This document shows, in pieces, positions 8,330 through 16,903 of a stretch of DNA of 64,000 nucleotides. The position numbers and the translations under genes were made by a program. The notes beneath the pieces are model-generated. The model saw nothing but the letters and a program-made list of their open reading frames with translations. It ran no database searches and was not told the origin of the DNA. Positions within the stretch are counted from its first letter, which is position 1; each line of letters opens with the position of its first letter. The stretch spans positions 62,001-126,000 of the forward strand of contig NZ_KE384115.1 in NCBI RefSeq assembly GCF_000423945.1, written 5' to 3'. The DNA is from Butyrivibrio sp. XPD2002. Lineage in GTDB: Bacteria; Bacillota; Clostridia; Lachnospirales; Lachnospiraceae.

Positions 8330-9367
8330 ATGGCAACGAACACGGAGGGTCAGGGATCAGGCGTGGATCGTTCCAGGCGAATCCGCTTTTTGAGGAGGTT
8401 GATCCTCGTATCTATTGCAGTTTCGTGCCTTATTCCTACGTGCATCTGTATTTTCCTTGTCATTCGAAACGGACATACCAGTAGAATGCTTAATAAAGCA
8501 AAGGAGGAGTTGTCCTGGTACGAAGATCATTATGGGGAGGAGCTTTTAGCAGGCGGTGAGATCGATGATCCGATAAAGCCCAAAGAGAACGGCTCTGAAG
8601 CTACAAAAGGAAATGACCAGGTGGAGGCTCCGGATACAGAAGACGGAGAGCCAATGGCAGAAGCAGAGGTCACAGGTGGCGCGGGGCAGGTTACGGCCGG
8701 AGATACAGCCATCGCAGAAGGACCGGATGAATGGGACGGAACAAGAAGAGTATACATAACCTTTGATGACGGGCCCAGCACATCAACAAATACAATACTA
8801 GATATACTCGACCAGTACGGTGTGAAGGCAACATTCTTTGTGACAGGTAAGGAAGGCAGCGAATACGCTGAGGTGTACAAGCGTATTGCCAACAGCGGAC
8901 ATACGATAGGAATGCACTCCTACAGTCACAAGTACAGCGAGCTTTATGAATCGCTGGAAAGTTTTTCTGCTGATCTTCATAAATTACAGACATTTTTGTA
9001 TGAGACGACAGGAGTCTGGTCGAAGTATTACAGATTTCCGGGCGGAAGCTCCAACACAGTCAGCAATGTTCCGATGGATGAGCTGATAAAATATCTGGAG
9101 CTTGAGAATATTTCGTACTTTGACTGGAATGTAGCCAGCAGTGATGACAGAGCCGGAATCAATAAGGACATAATAGTGGCCAATGTCATGACGGGAGTGC
9201 CCAAGTTCCATGAGGCGATAATACTTCTGCATGATGCGCAGGATAAACAGGCCACGGTAGAAGCCTTGCCTGAGATTATCGAACAGATACAGGCGATGGA
9301 TAACACAGTGATAGTTCCGATAACGGAGGATACGTTACCGGTTCAACATATCAGCAATTCTCAGTAA
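8330..9367 (+). CDS. Membrane-anchored polysaccharide deacetylase (NodB/PgdA type)
   Basis: 345-aa protein. A basic N-terminus (RSRRIRFLRR) is followed by one membrane segment (about residues 24-46), an acidic linker, and a NodB-homology domain from about residue 138. Catalytic motifs: YITFDDGPS (Asp pair), HSYSHK (metal-binding HxxxH type), YRFPGGSS, DWNVASSD and ILLHDA. The likely role is removal of N-acetyl groups from peptidoglycan or another envelope polysaccharide on the outer face, a common route to lysozyme resistance. The ATG at 8330 is preferred; an in-frame GTG at 8318 is a possible alternative because neither has a strong SD. The bactofilin gene starts 24 nt after the stop. Confidence 0.87.
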   Translation: MATNTEGQGSGVDRSRRIRFLRRLILVSIAVSCLIPTCICIFLVIRNGHTSRMLNKAKEELSWYEDHYGEELLAGGEIDDPIKPKENGSEATKGNDQVEAPDTEDGEPMAEAEVTGGAGQVTAGDTAIAEGPDEWDGTRRVYITFDDGPSTSTNTILDILDQYGVKATFFVTGKEGSEYAEVYKRIANSGHTIGMHSYSHKYSELYESLESFSADLHKLQTFLYETTGVWSKYYRFPGGSSNTVSNVPMDELIKYLELENISYFDWNVASSDDRAGINKDIIVANVMTGVPKFHEAIILLHDAQDKQATVEALPEIIEQIQAMDNTVIVPITEDTLPVQHISNSQ

Positions 9368-9391
9368 ATATATAAACGGGAGGAAGAGAAA

Positions 9392-10405
9392 ATGGGATTT
9401 TTTTCAGAGCTGAAAAGTGATCTCTCTCAGGCTGCAAAGACAATTTTGCCTGAGGAAGGTGATGATGCTAAGATCCTTGGGGAAGCTGCCGTAAAAGAAG
9501 CAGTTGTTAAGCCGAAGACAGAGGCTGAGGTAAAGAAGGACCTTAATGAGATGCTTGATCACCTTGATGAAATCAAGCTCGACGAAGGTGGGGCAGAAGA
9601 AGCGGCTAAGGAGCCGGAAGTAGTTGAAGAGGAAGTTAAGGAAGAGAAGGTTGAGGAAGTGGCAGTTGAACAGCCTGCTAAGCCTGTAATTCCTGAGACT
9701 CCCGTAGTTAAGGAGGAGGCTCCTGTAGTAATTCCTGAACCTGAAGAGGATGTGGAAGAGGAAGCCAGCTTCGAGGAGGAAGATACAGAGGATACAGTAG
9801 CTGACCTTGCAGCTTCTCTTAGCGCAATTGAGTCAATCGCTAAGGTAAAGGCTGAGGAGGCTCCTGTGTATGAAGAAAGACATACTACAAATTATAATAA
9901 CAATGGGGGATTTGATACAATGGATATTCAGCAGCAGACACCTACAGATGAGACAGCCAGCATAACAGAGGGTATGAGGATTGTTGGTAATCTTGAGACA
10001 ACAGGATCACTTGATCTTATTGGTAAGATTACAGGTAACGTTACATGCCTCGGTAAGCTCAATGTAACAGGCGAGATCGAGGGTGATTCAAAGGCAGCAG
10101 AGATTTACGCTGAGGCAGCAAGAATCACAGGTGAAGTCAGAAGTAACGGAAGTGTTAAGATTGGTCAGAGTACAGTAGTTATCGGTAACATCTTTGCTAC
10201 AAGCGCTGTTATCGCAGGCGCTGTAAAGGGTGACATCGATGTTCCCGGCCCTGTAGTTCTTGATACAACTGCTATCGTTATGGGTAACATCAAATCACAG
10301 TCAGTACAGATTAACAATGGTGCCGTTATCGAAGGTAATTGCTCACAGTCTTACGCTGAGGTTAATCCTTCTGCATTCTTTGACGGACTTAAAGGACAGA
10401 GATAA
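9392..10405 (+). CDS. Bactofilin-family polymer-forming cytoskeletal protein
   Basis: 337-aa protein with a long charged N-terminal region (residues 1-190, rich in Glu, Val, Pro and Lys) and a C-terminal bactofilin domain (about 193-335) built of right-handed beta-helix turns, for example GNLETTGSLDLIGKITGNV and GEIEGDSKAAEIYAEAARITGEV. Bactofilins polymerise without nucleotide and position envelope enzymes. The acidic tail is much longer than in minimal bactofilins (about 120-200 aa) and may recruit partners. The gene lies between an envelope deacetylase and pyrH. Its TAA overlaps the pyrH ATG by one base (TAATG), so the two are translationally coupled. The SD GGGAGGAAGAG is strong. Confidence 0.88.
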   Translation: MGFFSELKSDLSQAAKTILPEEGDDAKILGEAAVKEAVVKPKTEAEVKKDLNEMLDHLDEIKLDEGGAEEAAKEPEVVEEEVKEEKVEEVAVEQPAKPVIPETPVVKEEAPVVIPEPEEDVEEEASFEEEDTEDTVADLAASLSAIESIAKVKAEEAPVYEERHTTNYNNNGGFDTMDIQQQTPTDETASITEGMRIVGNLETTGSLDLIGKITGNVTCLGKLNVTGEIEGDSKAAEIYAEAARITGEVRSNGSVKIGQSTVVIGNIFATSAVIAGAVKGDIDVPGPVVLDTTAIVMGNIKSQSVQINNGAVIEGNCSQSYAEVNPSAFFDGLKGQR

Positions 10406-11097
10406 TGAGAATACTTTTAAAATTAAGTGGCGAAGCACTTGCAGGCCCGAACAAAACCGGTTTTCACGAGGATACAGTTCGAGGCGTGGCTTTGCAGGTA
10501 AAGAAGCTTGTTGACGACGGAACACAGGTGGGTATCGTTATTGGTGGCGGTAACTTCTGGAGAGGACGTACAAGCGAGAATATCGACAGAGTTAAGGCAG
10601 ACCAGATCGGTATGCTTGCAACTATTATGAACTGCATCTACGTTTCAGAGATTTTCAGAAGCGTAGGAATGATGACCAACATACTTACACCCTTTGAGTG
10701 TGGCTCTTTCACCAAGCTGTTTTCCAAGGACAGAGCCAACAAGTATTTTGAAAAGGGCATGGTAGTGTTCTTTGCAGGTGGTACAGGACATCCTTATTTC
10801 TCAACAGATACAGGTGCTACACTTCGTGCTATTGAGATCGAGGCAGATACAATCCTTCTTGCTAAGGCAGTAGACGGAGTATACGACAGCGATCCTGCTA
10901 CCAATCCTAATGCAAAGAGATATGACACCATCAGCATTGATGAGGTTGTAGCTCAGAACCTTCAGGTTGTCGACATGACAGCTTCAATAATGGTAAAAGA
11001 GAACCATATTCCGATGAGGGTATTCGCACTTCAGGAAGAAAATAGTATAATAAAGGCAGCGAGTGGTGACTTCAACGGAACCACTGTTACAGCTTAA
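10405..11097 (+). CDS. pyrH: UMP kinase PyrH
   Basis: 230-aa amino-acid-kinase-fold UMP kinase: LKLSGEALAG at the start, VIGGGNFWRG for phosphate binding, FFAGGTGHPYFSTDTGATLRA, and AVDGVYDSDPATNPNAKRYD. It converts UMP to UDP in the cytoplasm, supplying RNA, CDP-lipid and UDP-sugar synthesis, and is usually regulated by GTP and UTP. Slightly shorter at the N-terminus than the 235-240 aa norm but starting at the core. Translation is coupled to the bactofilin gene through TAATG. It starts the classic pyrH-frr-uppS-cdsA-dxr order. Confidence 0.95.
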   Translation: MRILLKLSGEALAGPNKTGFHEDTVRGVALQVKKLVDDGTQVGIVIGGGNFWRGRTSENIDRVKADQIGMLATIMNCIYVSEIFRSVGMMTNILTPFECGSFTKLFSKDRANKYFEKGMVVFFAGGTGHPYFSTDTGATLRAIEIEADTILLAKAVDGVYDSDPATNPNAKRYDTISIDEVVAQNLQVVDMTASIMVKENHIPMRVFALQEENSIIKAASGDFNGTTVTA

Positions 11098-11120
11098 ACT
11101 ATAATCCGGAGGATGAGTGT

Positions 11121-11672
11121 ATGAATGAAAAAGTAAAGCCTTATGAAGAAAAAATGACCAAAGCTTTTGACTTTCTTGCCAGCGAGCTTGCATCAATACG
11201 TGCAGGACGTGCTAATCCGCATGTTCTTGATAAGCTCAAGGTTGATTATTACGGAACACCCACACCTCTTCAGCAGGTTGGTAATGTTTCAATACCTGAA
11301 GCTCGTATGATCCAGATAGCACCTTGGGATAAGAGCCTTATAAAGGACATCGAGAAAGCTATCCTTGCTTCAGACATCGGTATCACACCCAGCAACGACG
11401 GTAGTGTTATCAGACTTATTTTCCCTGAGCTTACTGAGGAGCGCAGAAAGCAGCTCGCTAAGGATATCAAGAAAAAGGGCGAGGACGCTAAGGTTGCTGT
11501 AAGAAATATCCGCAGAGACGGTAATGATTCCTTTAAGAAGCTTAAGGGAACTGACGTGTCAGAGGATGAGATTGCTGAGCTTGAGGAAGATCTTCAGAAG
11601 ATGACAGATAAGTTCGTTAAGAAGATTGACGAAGCAGTAGAAGAAAAGAGCAAAGAGATCATGACTGTATAA
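11121..11672 (+). CDS. frr: Ribosome recycling factor
   Basis: 183-aa RRF with the usual length and motifs: SIRAGRANPHVLDKLKVDYYGTPTPLQQVGN, then ITPSNDGSVIRLIFPELTEERRKQLAKDIKKKGEDAKVAVRNIRRD. With EF-G it splits the post-termination ribosome. SD CGGAGGATGAGTGT precedes the ATG. It is 23 nt after pyrH and clearly in the same transcript. A 227-nt structured spacer separates it from uppS. Confidence 0.97.
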   Translation: MNEKVKPYEEKMTKAFDFLASELASIRAGRANPHVLDKLKVDYYGTPTPLQQVGNVSIPEARMIQIAPWDKSLIKDIEKAILASDIGITPSNDGSVIRLIFPELTEERRKQLAKDIKKKGEDAKVAVRNIRRDGNDSFKKLKGTDVSEDEIAELEEDLQKMTDKFVKKIDEAVEEKSKEIMTV

Positions 11673-11735
11673 AGTAATCACCTGGCGAGGGCATAGCCCG
11701 AGAGCAGAACTACCTTGTGAAAATGTCAAAAATTA

Positions 11736-11770
11736 AGAGCCTGTGGGTCATAGCACAGGCTCTAATTATA
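11736..11770 (+). terminator. Stem-loop downstream of frr
   Basis: AGAGCCTGTG (11736-11745) pairs perfectly with CACAGGCTCT (11754-11763) around an 8-nt loop. The sequence after the stem is AATTATACT rather than a T run, so it may be a weak terminator or an mRNA end or processing structure rather than a full stop. Confidence 0.5.
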
Positions 11771-11849
11771 CTACCGAACGAAATTGATTTACTGAATTAT
11801 TCCCAATAGTGTACTGGAATTTCGTTCGCTAGTCGGGTGTATTGACACC
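11771..11849 (+). other. Structured intergenic/leader region before uppS
   Basis: CGAACGAAATT (11775-11785) pairs with AATTTCGTTCG (11818-11828); with one C-C mismatch the pairing extends to CTA/TAG, giving 15 bp across a 32-nt loop. A second hairpin GGTGT-ATTG-ACACC follows at 11836-11849. Together they lie 50-130 nt upstream of the uppS start and could be an RNA regulatory leader or a remnant repeat. No known riboswitch consensus was recognised. Confidence 0.45.
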
Positions 11850-11899
11850 TGAAATTATTAACAAGTATGCATTAGAGAAAAGCACTTAGGAGGTGCAAT

Positions 11900-12622
11900 T
11901 TGGAAGAGAATAAAAAAATACCACAGCATGTAGCTATTATTCTTGACGGTAACGGAAGATGGGCAAAAGCCAAGGGACTTCCCAGAAACTACGGCCACAA
12001 GCAGGGCGCTAAGGCTGTAGAGGACATCCTTGTAGTAGCAAGAGACATGGGAATAAAGTACCTTACTGTTTACGCGTTCTCCACAGAGAACTGGAACAGA
12101 CCCGAGACTGAAGTTTCAGCTCTTATGATGATCCTTCGAACATATCTTAAGAGCAGTATCAAGAAGTCCATGAAGAACAATGTGCGCTGCCAGGTTATCG
12201 GAGAGAGAAGCAGACTTTCCGATGATATCAATGCGGCAATTGATGAGCTTGAGACAGCTACAGCAGGTAATACAGGACTTACCTTTACAATTGCGATCAA
12301 TTACGGAAGCCGTGATGAGATAGTTCGCGCCGTAAGAAAGGTTGCAGATAAATGTAAAGCAGGCGAGATAAGCGCTGAAGAGATAACTGAGGATCTGATC
12401 AATCAGAATCTTGATACAGCTAATCTTCCTGATCCTGATCTTCTTATTCGCACCTGTGGTGAGCAGCGCCTCAGTAATTTCCTTCTGTGGCAGTGTGCTT
12501 ATACTGAGTTTTACTATACAGATGTTGCATGGCCTGATTTTGATGAGGCGCAGCTTCAGATGGCGGTTGATGCTTATGGCAATCGTAACCGTAAATATGG
12601 CGGTCTTAATGACGCTGAATAA
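11900..12622 (+). CDS. uppS: Isoprenyl transferase (undecaprenyl diphosphate synthase)
   Basis: 240-aa cis-prenyltransferase. Catalytic Asp16 lies in ILDGNGRWAKAKG, followed by GHKQGAKAVEDI, YAFSTENWNRP, and RTCGEQRLSNFLLWQCAYTEFYY. It condenses farnesyl diphosphate with isopentenyl diphosphate to make the C55 lipid carrier for cell-wall synthesis. The start codon is TTG at 11900, placed 6 nt after TAGGAGG; no ATG fits better. Unlike its neighbours it follows a 227-nt structured spacer. Its substrates come from the MEP and IspA genes in this window. Confidence 0.95.
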   Translation: MEENKKIPQHVAIILDGNGRWAKAKGLPRNYGHKQGAKAVEDILVVARDMGIKYLTVYAFSTENWNRPETEVSALMMILRTYLKSSIKKSMKNNVRCQVIGERSRLSDDINAAIDELETATAGNTGLTFTIAINYGSRDEIVRAVRKVADKCKAGEISAEEITEDLINQNLDTANLPDPDLLIRTCGEQRLSNFLLWQCAYTEFYYTDVAWPDFDEAQLQMAVDAYGNRNRKYGGLNDAE

Positions 12623-12652
12623 AAACTAATTCCTTATATGAGAGGATAAAAT

Positions 12653-13480
12653 ATGAAGACTAGAGTAATGAGTGGTGCCGTCCTTGTAGTTTTGCTTGTA
12701 TTGACACTTGTAACCGGCGGTCTGATAACGGGAGGAGTACTCTTTTTAGTATCGATTATAGGATATAGAGAGCTCTCATTTGCCCTGGGGGTCTGCGGCG
12801 AGGATAAAAAGACAAATCTTCCTGAGCTGCTGGGGCTCGTGGCAGTCTGTGCTCATTATCTTGTAATGATGACCATCGGCTCTAACATGACCTTTTTTGT
12901 AGCTGTGATAATGGGATTATTTGTAGCTGAGGCGGCAGCCTTTGTTTTTAAGTATCCTGAATACAAATCCCATCAGCTGATAGGCTCTGTATTTTCATTT
13001 ATTTATGCACCCATGATGCTTTCCTTTATCTATCTTCTTAGGATGTTCCCGACAGGAAAGTATCTTGCATGGCTTCCGTTCATAGCATGGATTTGTGACA
13101 CATTTGCATACTTCACAGGCGTTGCATTCGGAAAGCACAAGCTTTGCCCTATACTTTCTCCCAAGAAGACCATTGAGGGAGCAGTCGGAGGAGTTGTAGG
13201 AAGCGTTCTTGCAGGTGTTCTTTTCGGATATGTATATGCAACCTATGCTGATCCGGGAATGGATGTTAAGAAGGCTATTATCAGCTTTGCGGTTATAACT
13301 CTTGTGGCTGGCATTATATCCCAGATTGGAGATCTTATCGCTTCCGGTATCAAGAGAGAACATGGCATTAAGGATTATGGTAATCTTATCCCCGGACACG
13401 GCGGAATAATGGATAGATTTGACAGTGTAATCTTCATTACACCGGCTATATATTTTTTATCACTACTGTTCTTACAGTAA
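12653..13480 (+). CDS. cdsA: Phosphatidate cytidylyltransferase
   Basis: 275-aa polytopic membrane enzyme with about seven or eight hydrophobic segments and the CdsA signature near the C-terminus: SQIGDLIASGIKREHGIKDYGNLIPGHGGIMDRFDS. It makes CDP-diacylglycerol from phosphatidate and CTP, the branch point for phospholipids. Length is normal. SD GAGAGGA precedes ATG 12653. Located between uppS and dxr as in most Firmicutes. Confidence 0.95.
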   Translation: MKTRVMSGAVLVVLLVLTLVTGGLITGGVLFLVSIIGYRELSFALGVCGEDKKTNLPELLGLVAVCAHYLVMMTIGSNMTFFVAVIMGLFVAEAAAFVFKYPEYKSHQLIGSVFSFIYAPMMLSFIYLLRMFPTGKYLAWLPFIAWICDTFAYFTGVAFGKHKLCPILSPKKTIEGAVGGVVGSVLAGVLFGYVYATYADPGMDVKKAIISFAVITLVAGIISQIGDLIASGIKREHGIKDYGNLIPGHGGIMDRFDSVIFITPAIYFLSLLFLQ

Positions 13481-13498
13481 ATATGTGAGGTTTTATTT

Positions 13499-14644
13499 AT
13501 GAAAAGAAAAATAATTCTTCTTGGATCAACCGGTTCAATAGGTACTCAGACCCTTGACGTTGCAAGGGCTAACCCTGACGATCTTAAGATTGTTGGTATC
13601 GCTGCCAATAAGAGCGTCGATAAGGTGGAGCAGCAGGTAAGGGAATTCAAGCCCAAATATGTTGCCATGTACGACGAGGAGGCAGCAAAGGAGCTTAAGG
13701 TAAAGCTTGCAGACCTTCCGGTTAAGATCTTTTCAGGAATGGAGGGACTTGTAGAGATTACACAGGTTCCCGATGCAGATACAGTTCTTACAGCAGTTGT
13801 AGGTATGATCGGTATCAGACCTACCATGGCTGCAATTGAGAGCGGTAAGGACATTGCGCTTGCAAACAAGGAGACCCTTGTTACTGCAGGTCATATCATC
13901 ATGCCCCTTGCTGCTAAGATGAACGTAAGCATTCTTCCTGTAGACAGTGAGCACAGTGCTATTTTCCAGTCACTTAACGGTGAGCCCAGGAACAAGCTTG
14001 AGAAGATCCTTCTTACAGCATCAGGTGGCCCTTTCAGAGGTAAAAAACGCGATGAGCTCGCTAATATGACAGTTGATGATGCACTTAAGCACCCCAACTG
14101 GGATATGGGACCTAAGGTGACAATAGATTCCGCATCTTTAGTAAATAAGGGACTTGAGGTCATGGAGGCAAGATGGCTCTTTGACGTTTCACTTGATCAG
14201 ATCCAGGTTGTAATACAGCCCCAGAGTATAATCCATTCAATGGTTCAGTTTGTGGACGGCGCTGTGATGGCTCAGCTTGGCGTGCCGGATATGAAGCTGC
14301 CTATTCAGTATGCGCTTTTCTATCCTGACAGAATGCCTATGAGCGAGGAGAGACTTGATTTCTTTGAGCTTTCACAGATCACCTTTGAAAAGCCCGACAC
14401 AGATACATTTATGGGACTTAAGCTTGCTTATGACGCTGCAAGAGCAGGAGGAAGTATGCCTACAGTTTTCAATGCGGCTAATGAGATGGCAGTTAAGAAA
14501 TTCATCAACAGAGAGATCAAGTTCCTTGAGATATACGATATGATCTCTGGAGCTATGGCTCATCACACAAGGATTGATAATCCTAATCTTGAAGAGATAC
14601 TCAGAGCAGAAGCTGAGACCTATGAGTATCTCGGAAATAAATGA
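13499..14644 (+). CDS. dxr: 1-deoxy-D-xylulose 5-phosphate reductoisomerase
   Basis: 381-aa DXR. NADPH-binding motif GSTGSIGTQTLDVA (residues 8-21), ALANKETLVTAG, the metal/substrate motif PVDSEHSAIFQSL, and SGGPFRG with HPNWDMGPKVTIDSA. It performs the second, committed step of the MEP isoprenoid pathway. Short spacing to cdsA and rseP shows operon membership. Start ATG 13499 has a modest SD (TGAGGTTTTATTT). Confidence 0.97.
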   Translation: MKRKIILLGSTGSIGTQTLDVARANPDDLKIVGIAANKSVDKVEQQVREFKPKYVAMYDEEAAKELKVKLADLPVKIFSGMEGLVEITQVPDADTVLTAVVGMIGIRPTMAAIESGKDIALANKETLVTAGHIIMPLAAKMNVSILPVDSEHSAIFQSLNGEPRNKLEKILLTASGGPFRGKKRDELANMTVDDALKHPNWDMGPKVTIDSASLVNKGLEVMEARWLFDVSLDQIQVVIQPQSIIHSMVQFVDGAVMAQLGVPDMKLPIQYALFYPDRMPMSEERLDFFELSQITFEKPDTDTFMGLKLAYDAARAGGSMPTVFNAANEMAVKKFINREIKFLEIYDMISGAMAHHTRIDNPNLEEILRAEAETYEYLGNK

Positions 14645-14669
14645 TAAATCACAAATGTGAGGAACGTAA

Positions 14670-15725
14670 ATGTTAGTAAGCGTTATTTTGTTTTTTATAA
14701 TTTTCGGGGTACTTGTTACGACCCATGAGCTGGGACACTTCCTTATAGCCAAGGCAAACGGCATAAGAGTCCTTGAGTTCTTTATAGGAATGGGACCCAT
14801 ACTTTTTAAAAAGCAAAAGGGGGAAACTCTTTACAGCATAAGACTCCTGCCCATCGGCGGAGCCTGCAGATTTGAAGGCGAGGATGATATCGACGGAGAG
14901 GATCACGGCTATGACGAGAGATCCTTCCCCAATGCCAATGTCTGGGCCAGAATAGCAGTCCTTTTCGGAGGCCCCTTCTTTAATTTCATTACTGCGATGA
15001 TTCTTGCGATAATCGTAGTTGCCAATGCACCCTGGGATTTCCCGGTGGTTTCTGGACTTACTGAAGAGAATTCCGCTGCAGCTGAGGCAGGACTTCAGGA
15101 GGGAGACCTCATCGTCTCTGTGGATGGCGAGAAGATTTATCTTGCTTCCGAGGTTTCTGTGATATCACAGTTCAGCCAGGGCGGAGTCATGAAGATCGAC
15201 TTTGAGCGTGATGGCGAGCTTATGCACACAGAGCTTACACCTCATTATGATGAGGAGCAGGGCCGCTATTTCATGGGAGTGTACATAGGAAAATACGAGA
15301 GAATTACAGGACTTAAGATAATTCCTTATGCTTTCCATGACGTACTTTTCTACTTTAAGAGCACCTACAGAAGCCTTGCACTTCTTATTCAGGGAAGACT
15401 CTCAATGAGAGATGTTTCAGGCCCTGTTGGAATGGTGAAAATAGTTGATGATACCTACGAGGCAGTCAGTCCTTATGGTATCTCATCAGTGGTTCTCACC
15501 ATGCTGGAGCTTATGATCCTTCTGTCTGTGAACCTGGGAGTTATGAACCTTCTTCCCTTCCCGGCACTTGACGGCGGAAGACTGGTATTCCAGTTTATTG
15601 AGGTAGTAAGAGGTAAACCGGTTCCCAGAGAAAAGGAAGGAATGGTTCACCTTGTTGGAATGGTAGTACTAATGGCATTTATGCTTGTAGTTGTTATAAG
15701 TGATATTTCTAAGTTTATGAATTAA
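14670..15725 (+). CDS. rseP: RIP site-2 metalloprotease RseP
   Basis: 351-aa intramembrane zinc protease. The catalytic HExxH is HELGH (His19, Glu20, His23) in the first membrane helix. A PDZ domain spans about residues 125-205 (GLQEGDLIVSVDGEKI). The third zinc ligand lies in NLLPFPALDGGRLVF. Further membrane segments flank the PDZ. Orthologues cleave anti-sigma factors or signal peptides within the membrane. Length is short but usual for Firmicutes single-PDZ versions. It lies in the common dxr-rseP-ispG order. Confidence 0.95.
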   Translation: MLVSVILFFIIFGVLVTTHELGHFLIAKANGIRVLEFFIGMGPILFKKQKGETLYSIRLLPIGGACRFEGEDDIDGEDHGYDERSFPNANVWARIAVLFGGPFFNFITAMILAIIVVANAPWDFPVVSGLTEENSAAAEAGLQEGDLIVSVDGEKIYLASEVSVISQFSQGGVMKIDFERDGELMHTELTPHYDEEQGRYFMGVYIGKYERITGLKIIPYAFHDVLFYFKSTYRSLALLIQGRLSMRDVSGPVGMVKIVDDTYEAVSPYGISSVVLTMLELMILLSVNLGVMNLLPFPALDGGRLVFQFIEVVRGKPVPREKEGMVHLVGMVVLMAFMLVVVISDISKFMN

Positions 15726-15735
15726 GGAGCGTATT

Positions 15736-16791
15736 ATGGCATATAGGGATAATACTAAGGTTGTTCATATTGGGGATAAGGTCATCGGTGGCGGCAATCC
15801 TATCATGATTCAGTCAATGACTAACACACCTACTGAGGATGTGGAGAAAACCGTATCCCAGATTCTTGCACTTGAGGCAGCAGGCTGTGACATCGTCAGA
15901 TGCACTGTTCCTAACCAGGAAGCTGCTGATGCTATCAAGAGTATAAAGAGCAGAATCCATATTCCGCTTGTTGCGGACATTCATTTTGACTACAAGATGG
16001 CTATTGCTGCAATGGAGAACGGTGCTGACAAGATCAGAATCAATCCCGGCAATATCGGATCAAAGGATAGAATCGAGGCAGTTGTTAAGACTGCCAAGGA
16101 GAGAAATATTCCTATCAGAGTAGGCGTTAACAGCGGATCTCTTGAGAAGGACCTTCTTGAAAAGTACGGCGGAGTTACAGCCGAGGGTCTTGTTGAGAGC
16201 GCTCTTGATAAGGTGCATATCATCGAGGATTTTGGCTATGACAATCTTGTTATCAGTATCAAATCCTCCAACGTTATGCTGTGCGTTGATGCACATAAAA
16301 AGCTTGCAGAGAAGACCAACTATCCGCTTCATGTAGGTATTACAGAGGCAGGAACTCTTTATGGTGGTAATATCAAATCCTCAATCGGACTTGGAATTAT
16401 CTTAAATGAAGGTATAGGTGATACCATTCGTGTATCTCTGTCAGGCGATCCTACAGAGGAGATCAGAACAGCCAAGATGATACTTAAGACCCTTGGTCTT
16501 AGAAAGGGCGGAATCGAAGTTGTTTCCTGTCCTACCTGCGGAAGAACCAAGATCAATCTCATCGGCCTTGCCAATGATGTTGAGAAGATGGTTCAGGAAT
16601 TCCCGCTTGATATCAAGGTTGCAGTTATGGGCTGCGCTGTAAACGGACCCGGTGAAGCAAGAGAAGCAGATATAGGCGTCGCAGGCGGAATCGGAGAAGG
16701 ACTCCTTATTAAGCACGGCGAAGTTATAAAAAAGGTTCCCGAGGCAGAGCTTATCAATGCCCTCAGGGAAGAATTAGTAAATTGGAAGTAA
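15736..16791 (+). CDS. ispG: 4-hydroxy-3-methylbut-2-enyl diphosphate synthase (flavodoxin/ferredoxin)
   Basis: 351-aa IspG/GcpE of the short, two-domain bacterial type. An N-terminal TIM barrel (PIMIQSMTNTPTEDV, PLVADIHFDYKMA, KIRINPGNIG) is followed by a reductase-like domain whose cysteines (CPTCGRT and MGCAVNGPGEAREADIG) hold the 4Fe-4S cluster. It catalyses the penultimate MEP pathway step using electrons from ferredoxin or flavodoxin. SD AAGGAG precedes ATG 15736. polC follows after a structured repeat. Confidence 0.97.
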   Translation: MAYRDNTKVVHIGDKVIGGGNPIMIQSMTNTPTEDVEKTVSQILALEAAGCDIVRCTVPNQEAADAIKSIKSRIHIPLVADIHFDYKMAIAAMENGADKIRINPGNIGSKDRIEAVVKTAKERNIPIRVGVNSGSLEKDLLEKYGGVTAEGLVESALDKVHIIEDFGYDNLVISIKSSNVMLCVDAHKKLAEKTNYPLHVGITEAGTLYGGNIKSSIGLGIILNEGIGDTIRVSLSGDPTEEIRTAKMILKTLGLRKGGIEVVSCPTCGRTKINLIGLANDVEKMVQEFPLDIKVAVMGCAVNGPGEAREADIGVAGGIGEGLLIKHGEVIKKVPEAELINALREELVNWK

Positions 16792-16795
16792 AATA

Positions 16796-16893
16796 GCCTC
16801 CTCCCTCTGGGGCGCACGATGTCCGGGGGACATCGGTTCTGCGCGGACCGAAGCGGAGCGGAGACAGGTGTCGGCGTAGCCGACGGATGAGGG
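16796..16893 (+). repeat. Structured intergenic repeat, long form (copy A, before polC)
   Basis: 98-nt element beginning with CCTCCTCCCTCTGG and ending GGATGAGGG. Internal pairings: GCGCA/TGCGC enclosing CGATGTCC-GGG-GGACATCG, and GTCGGC-GTA-GCCGAC just before the end. A second long copy is at 41779-41876 and short forms occur at five other places. The terminal GAGGG (16889-16893) is 10 nt before the polC ATG and is the only SD-like sequence there. Confidence 0.8.
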
Positions 16894-16903
16894 TTAAAAC
16901 GGT

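Noticed and set aside
11673..11899. T-box or other known riboswitch before uppS
   Set aside because: No T-box sequence (AGGGTGG-type) or other riboswitch consensus found; only generic stems are visible.
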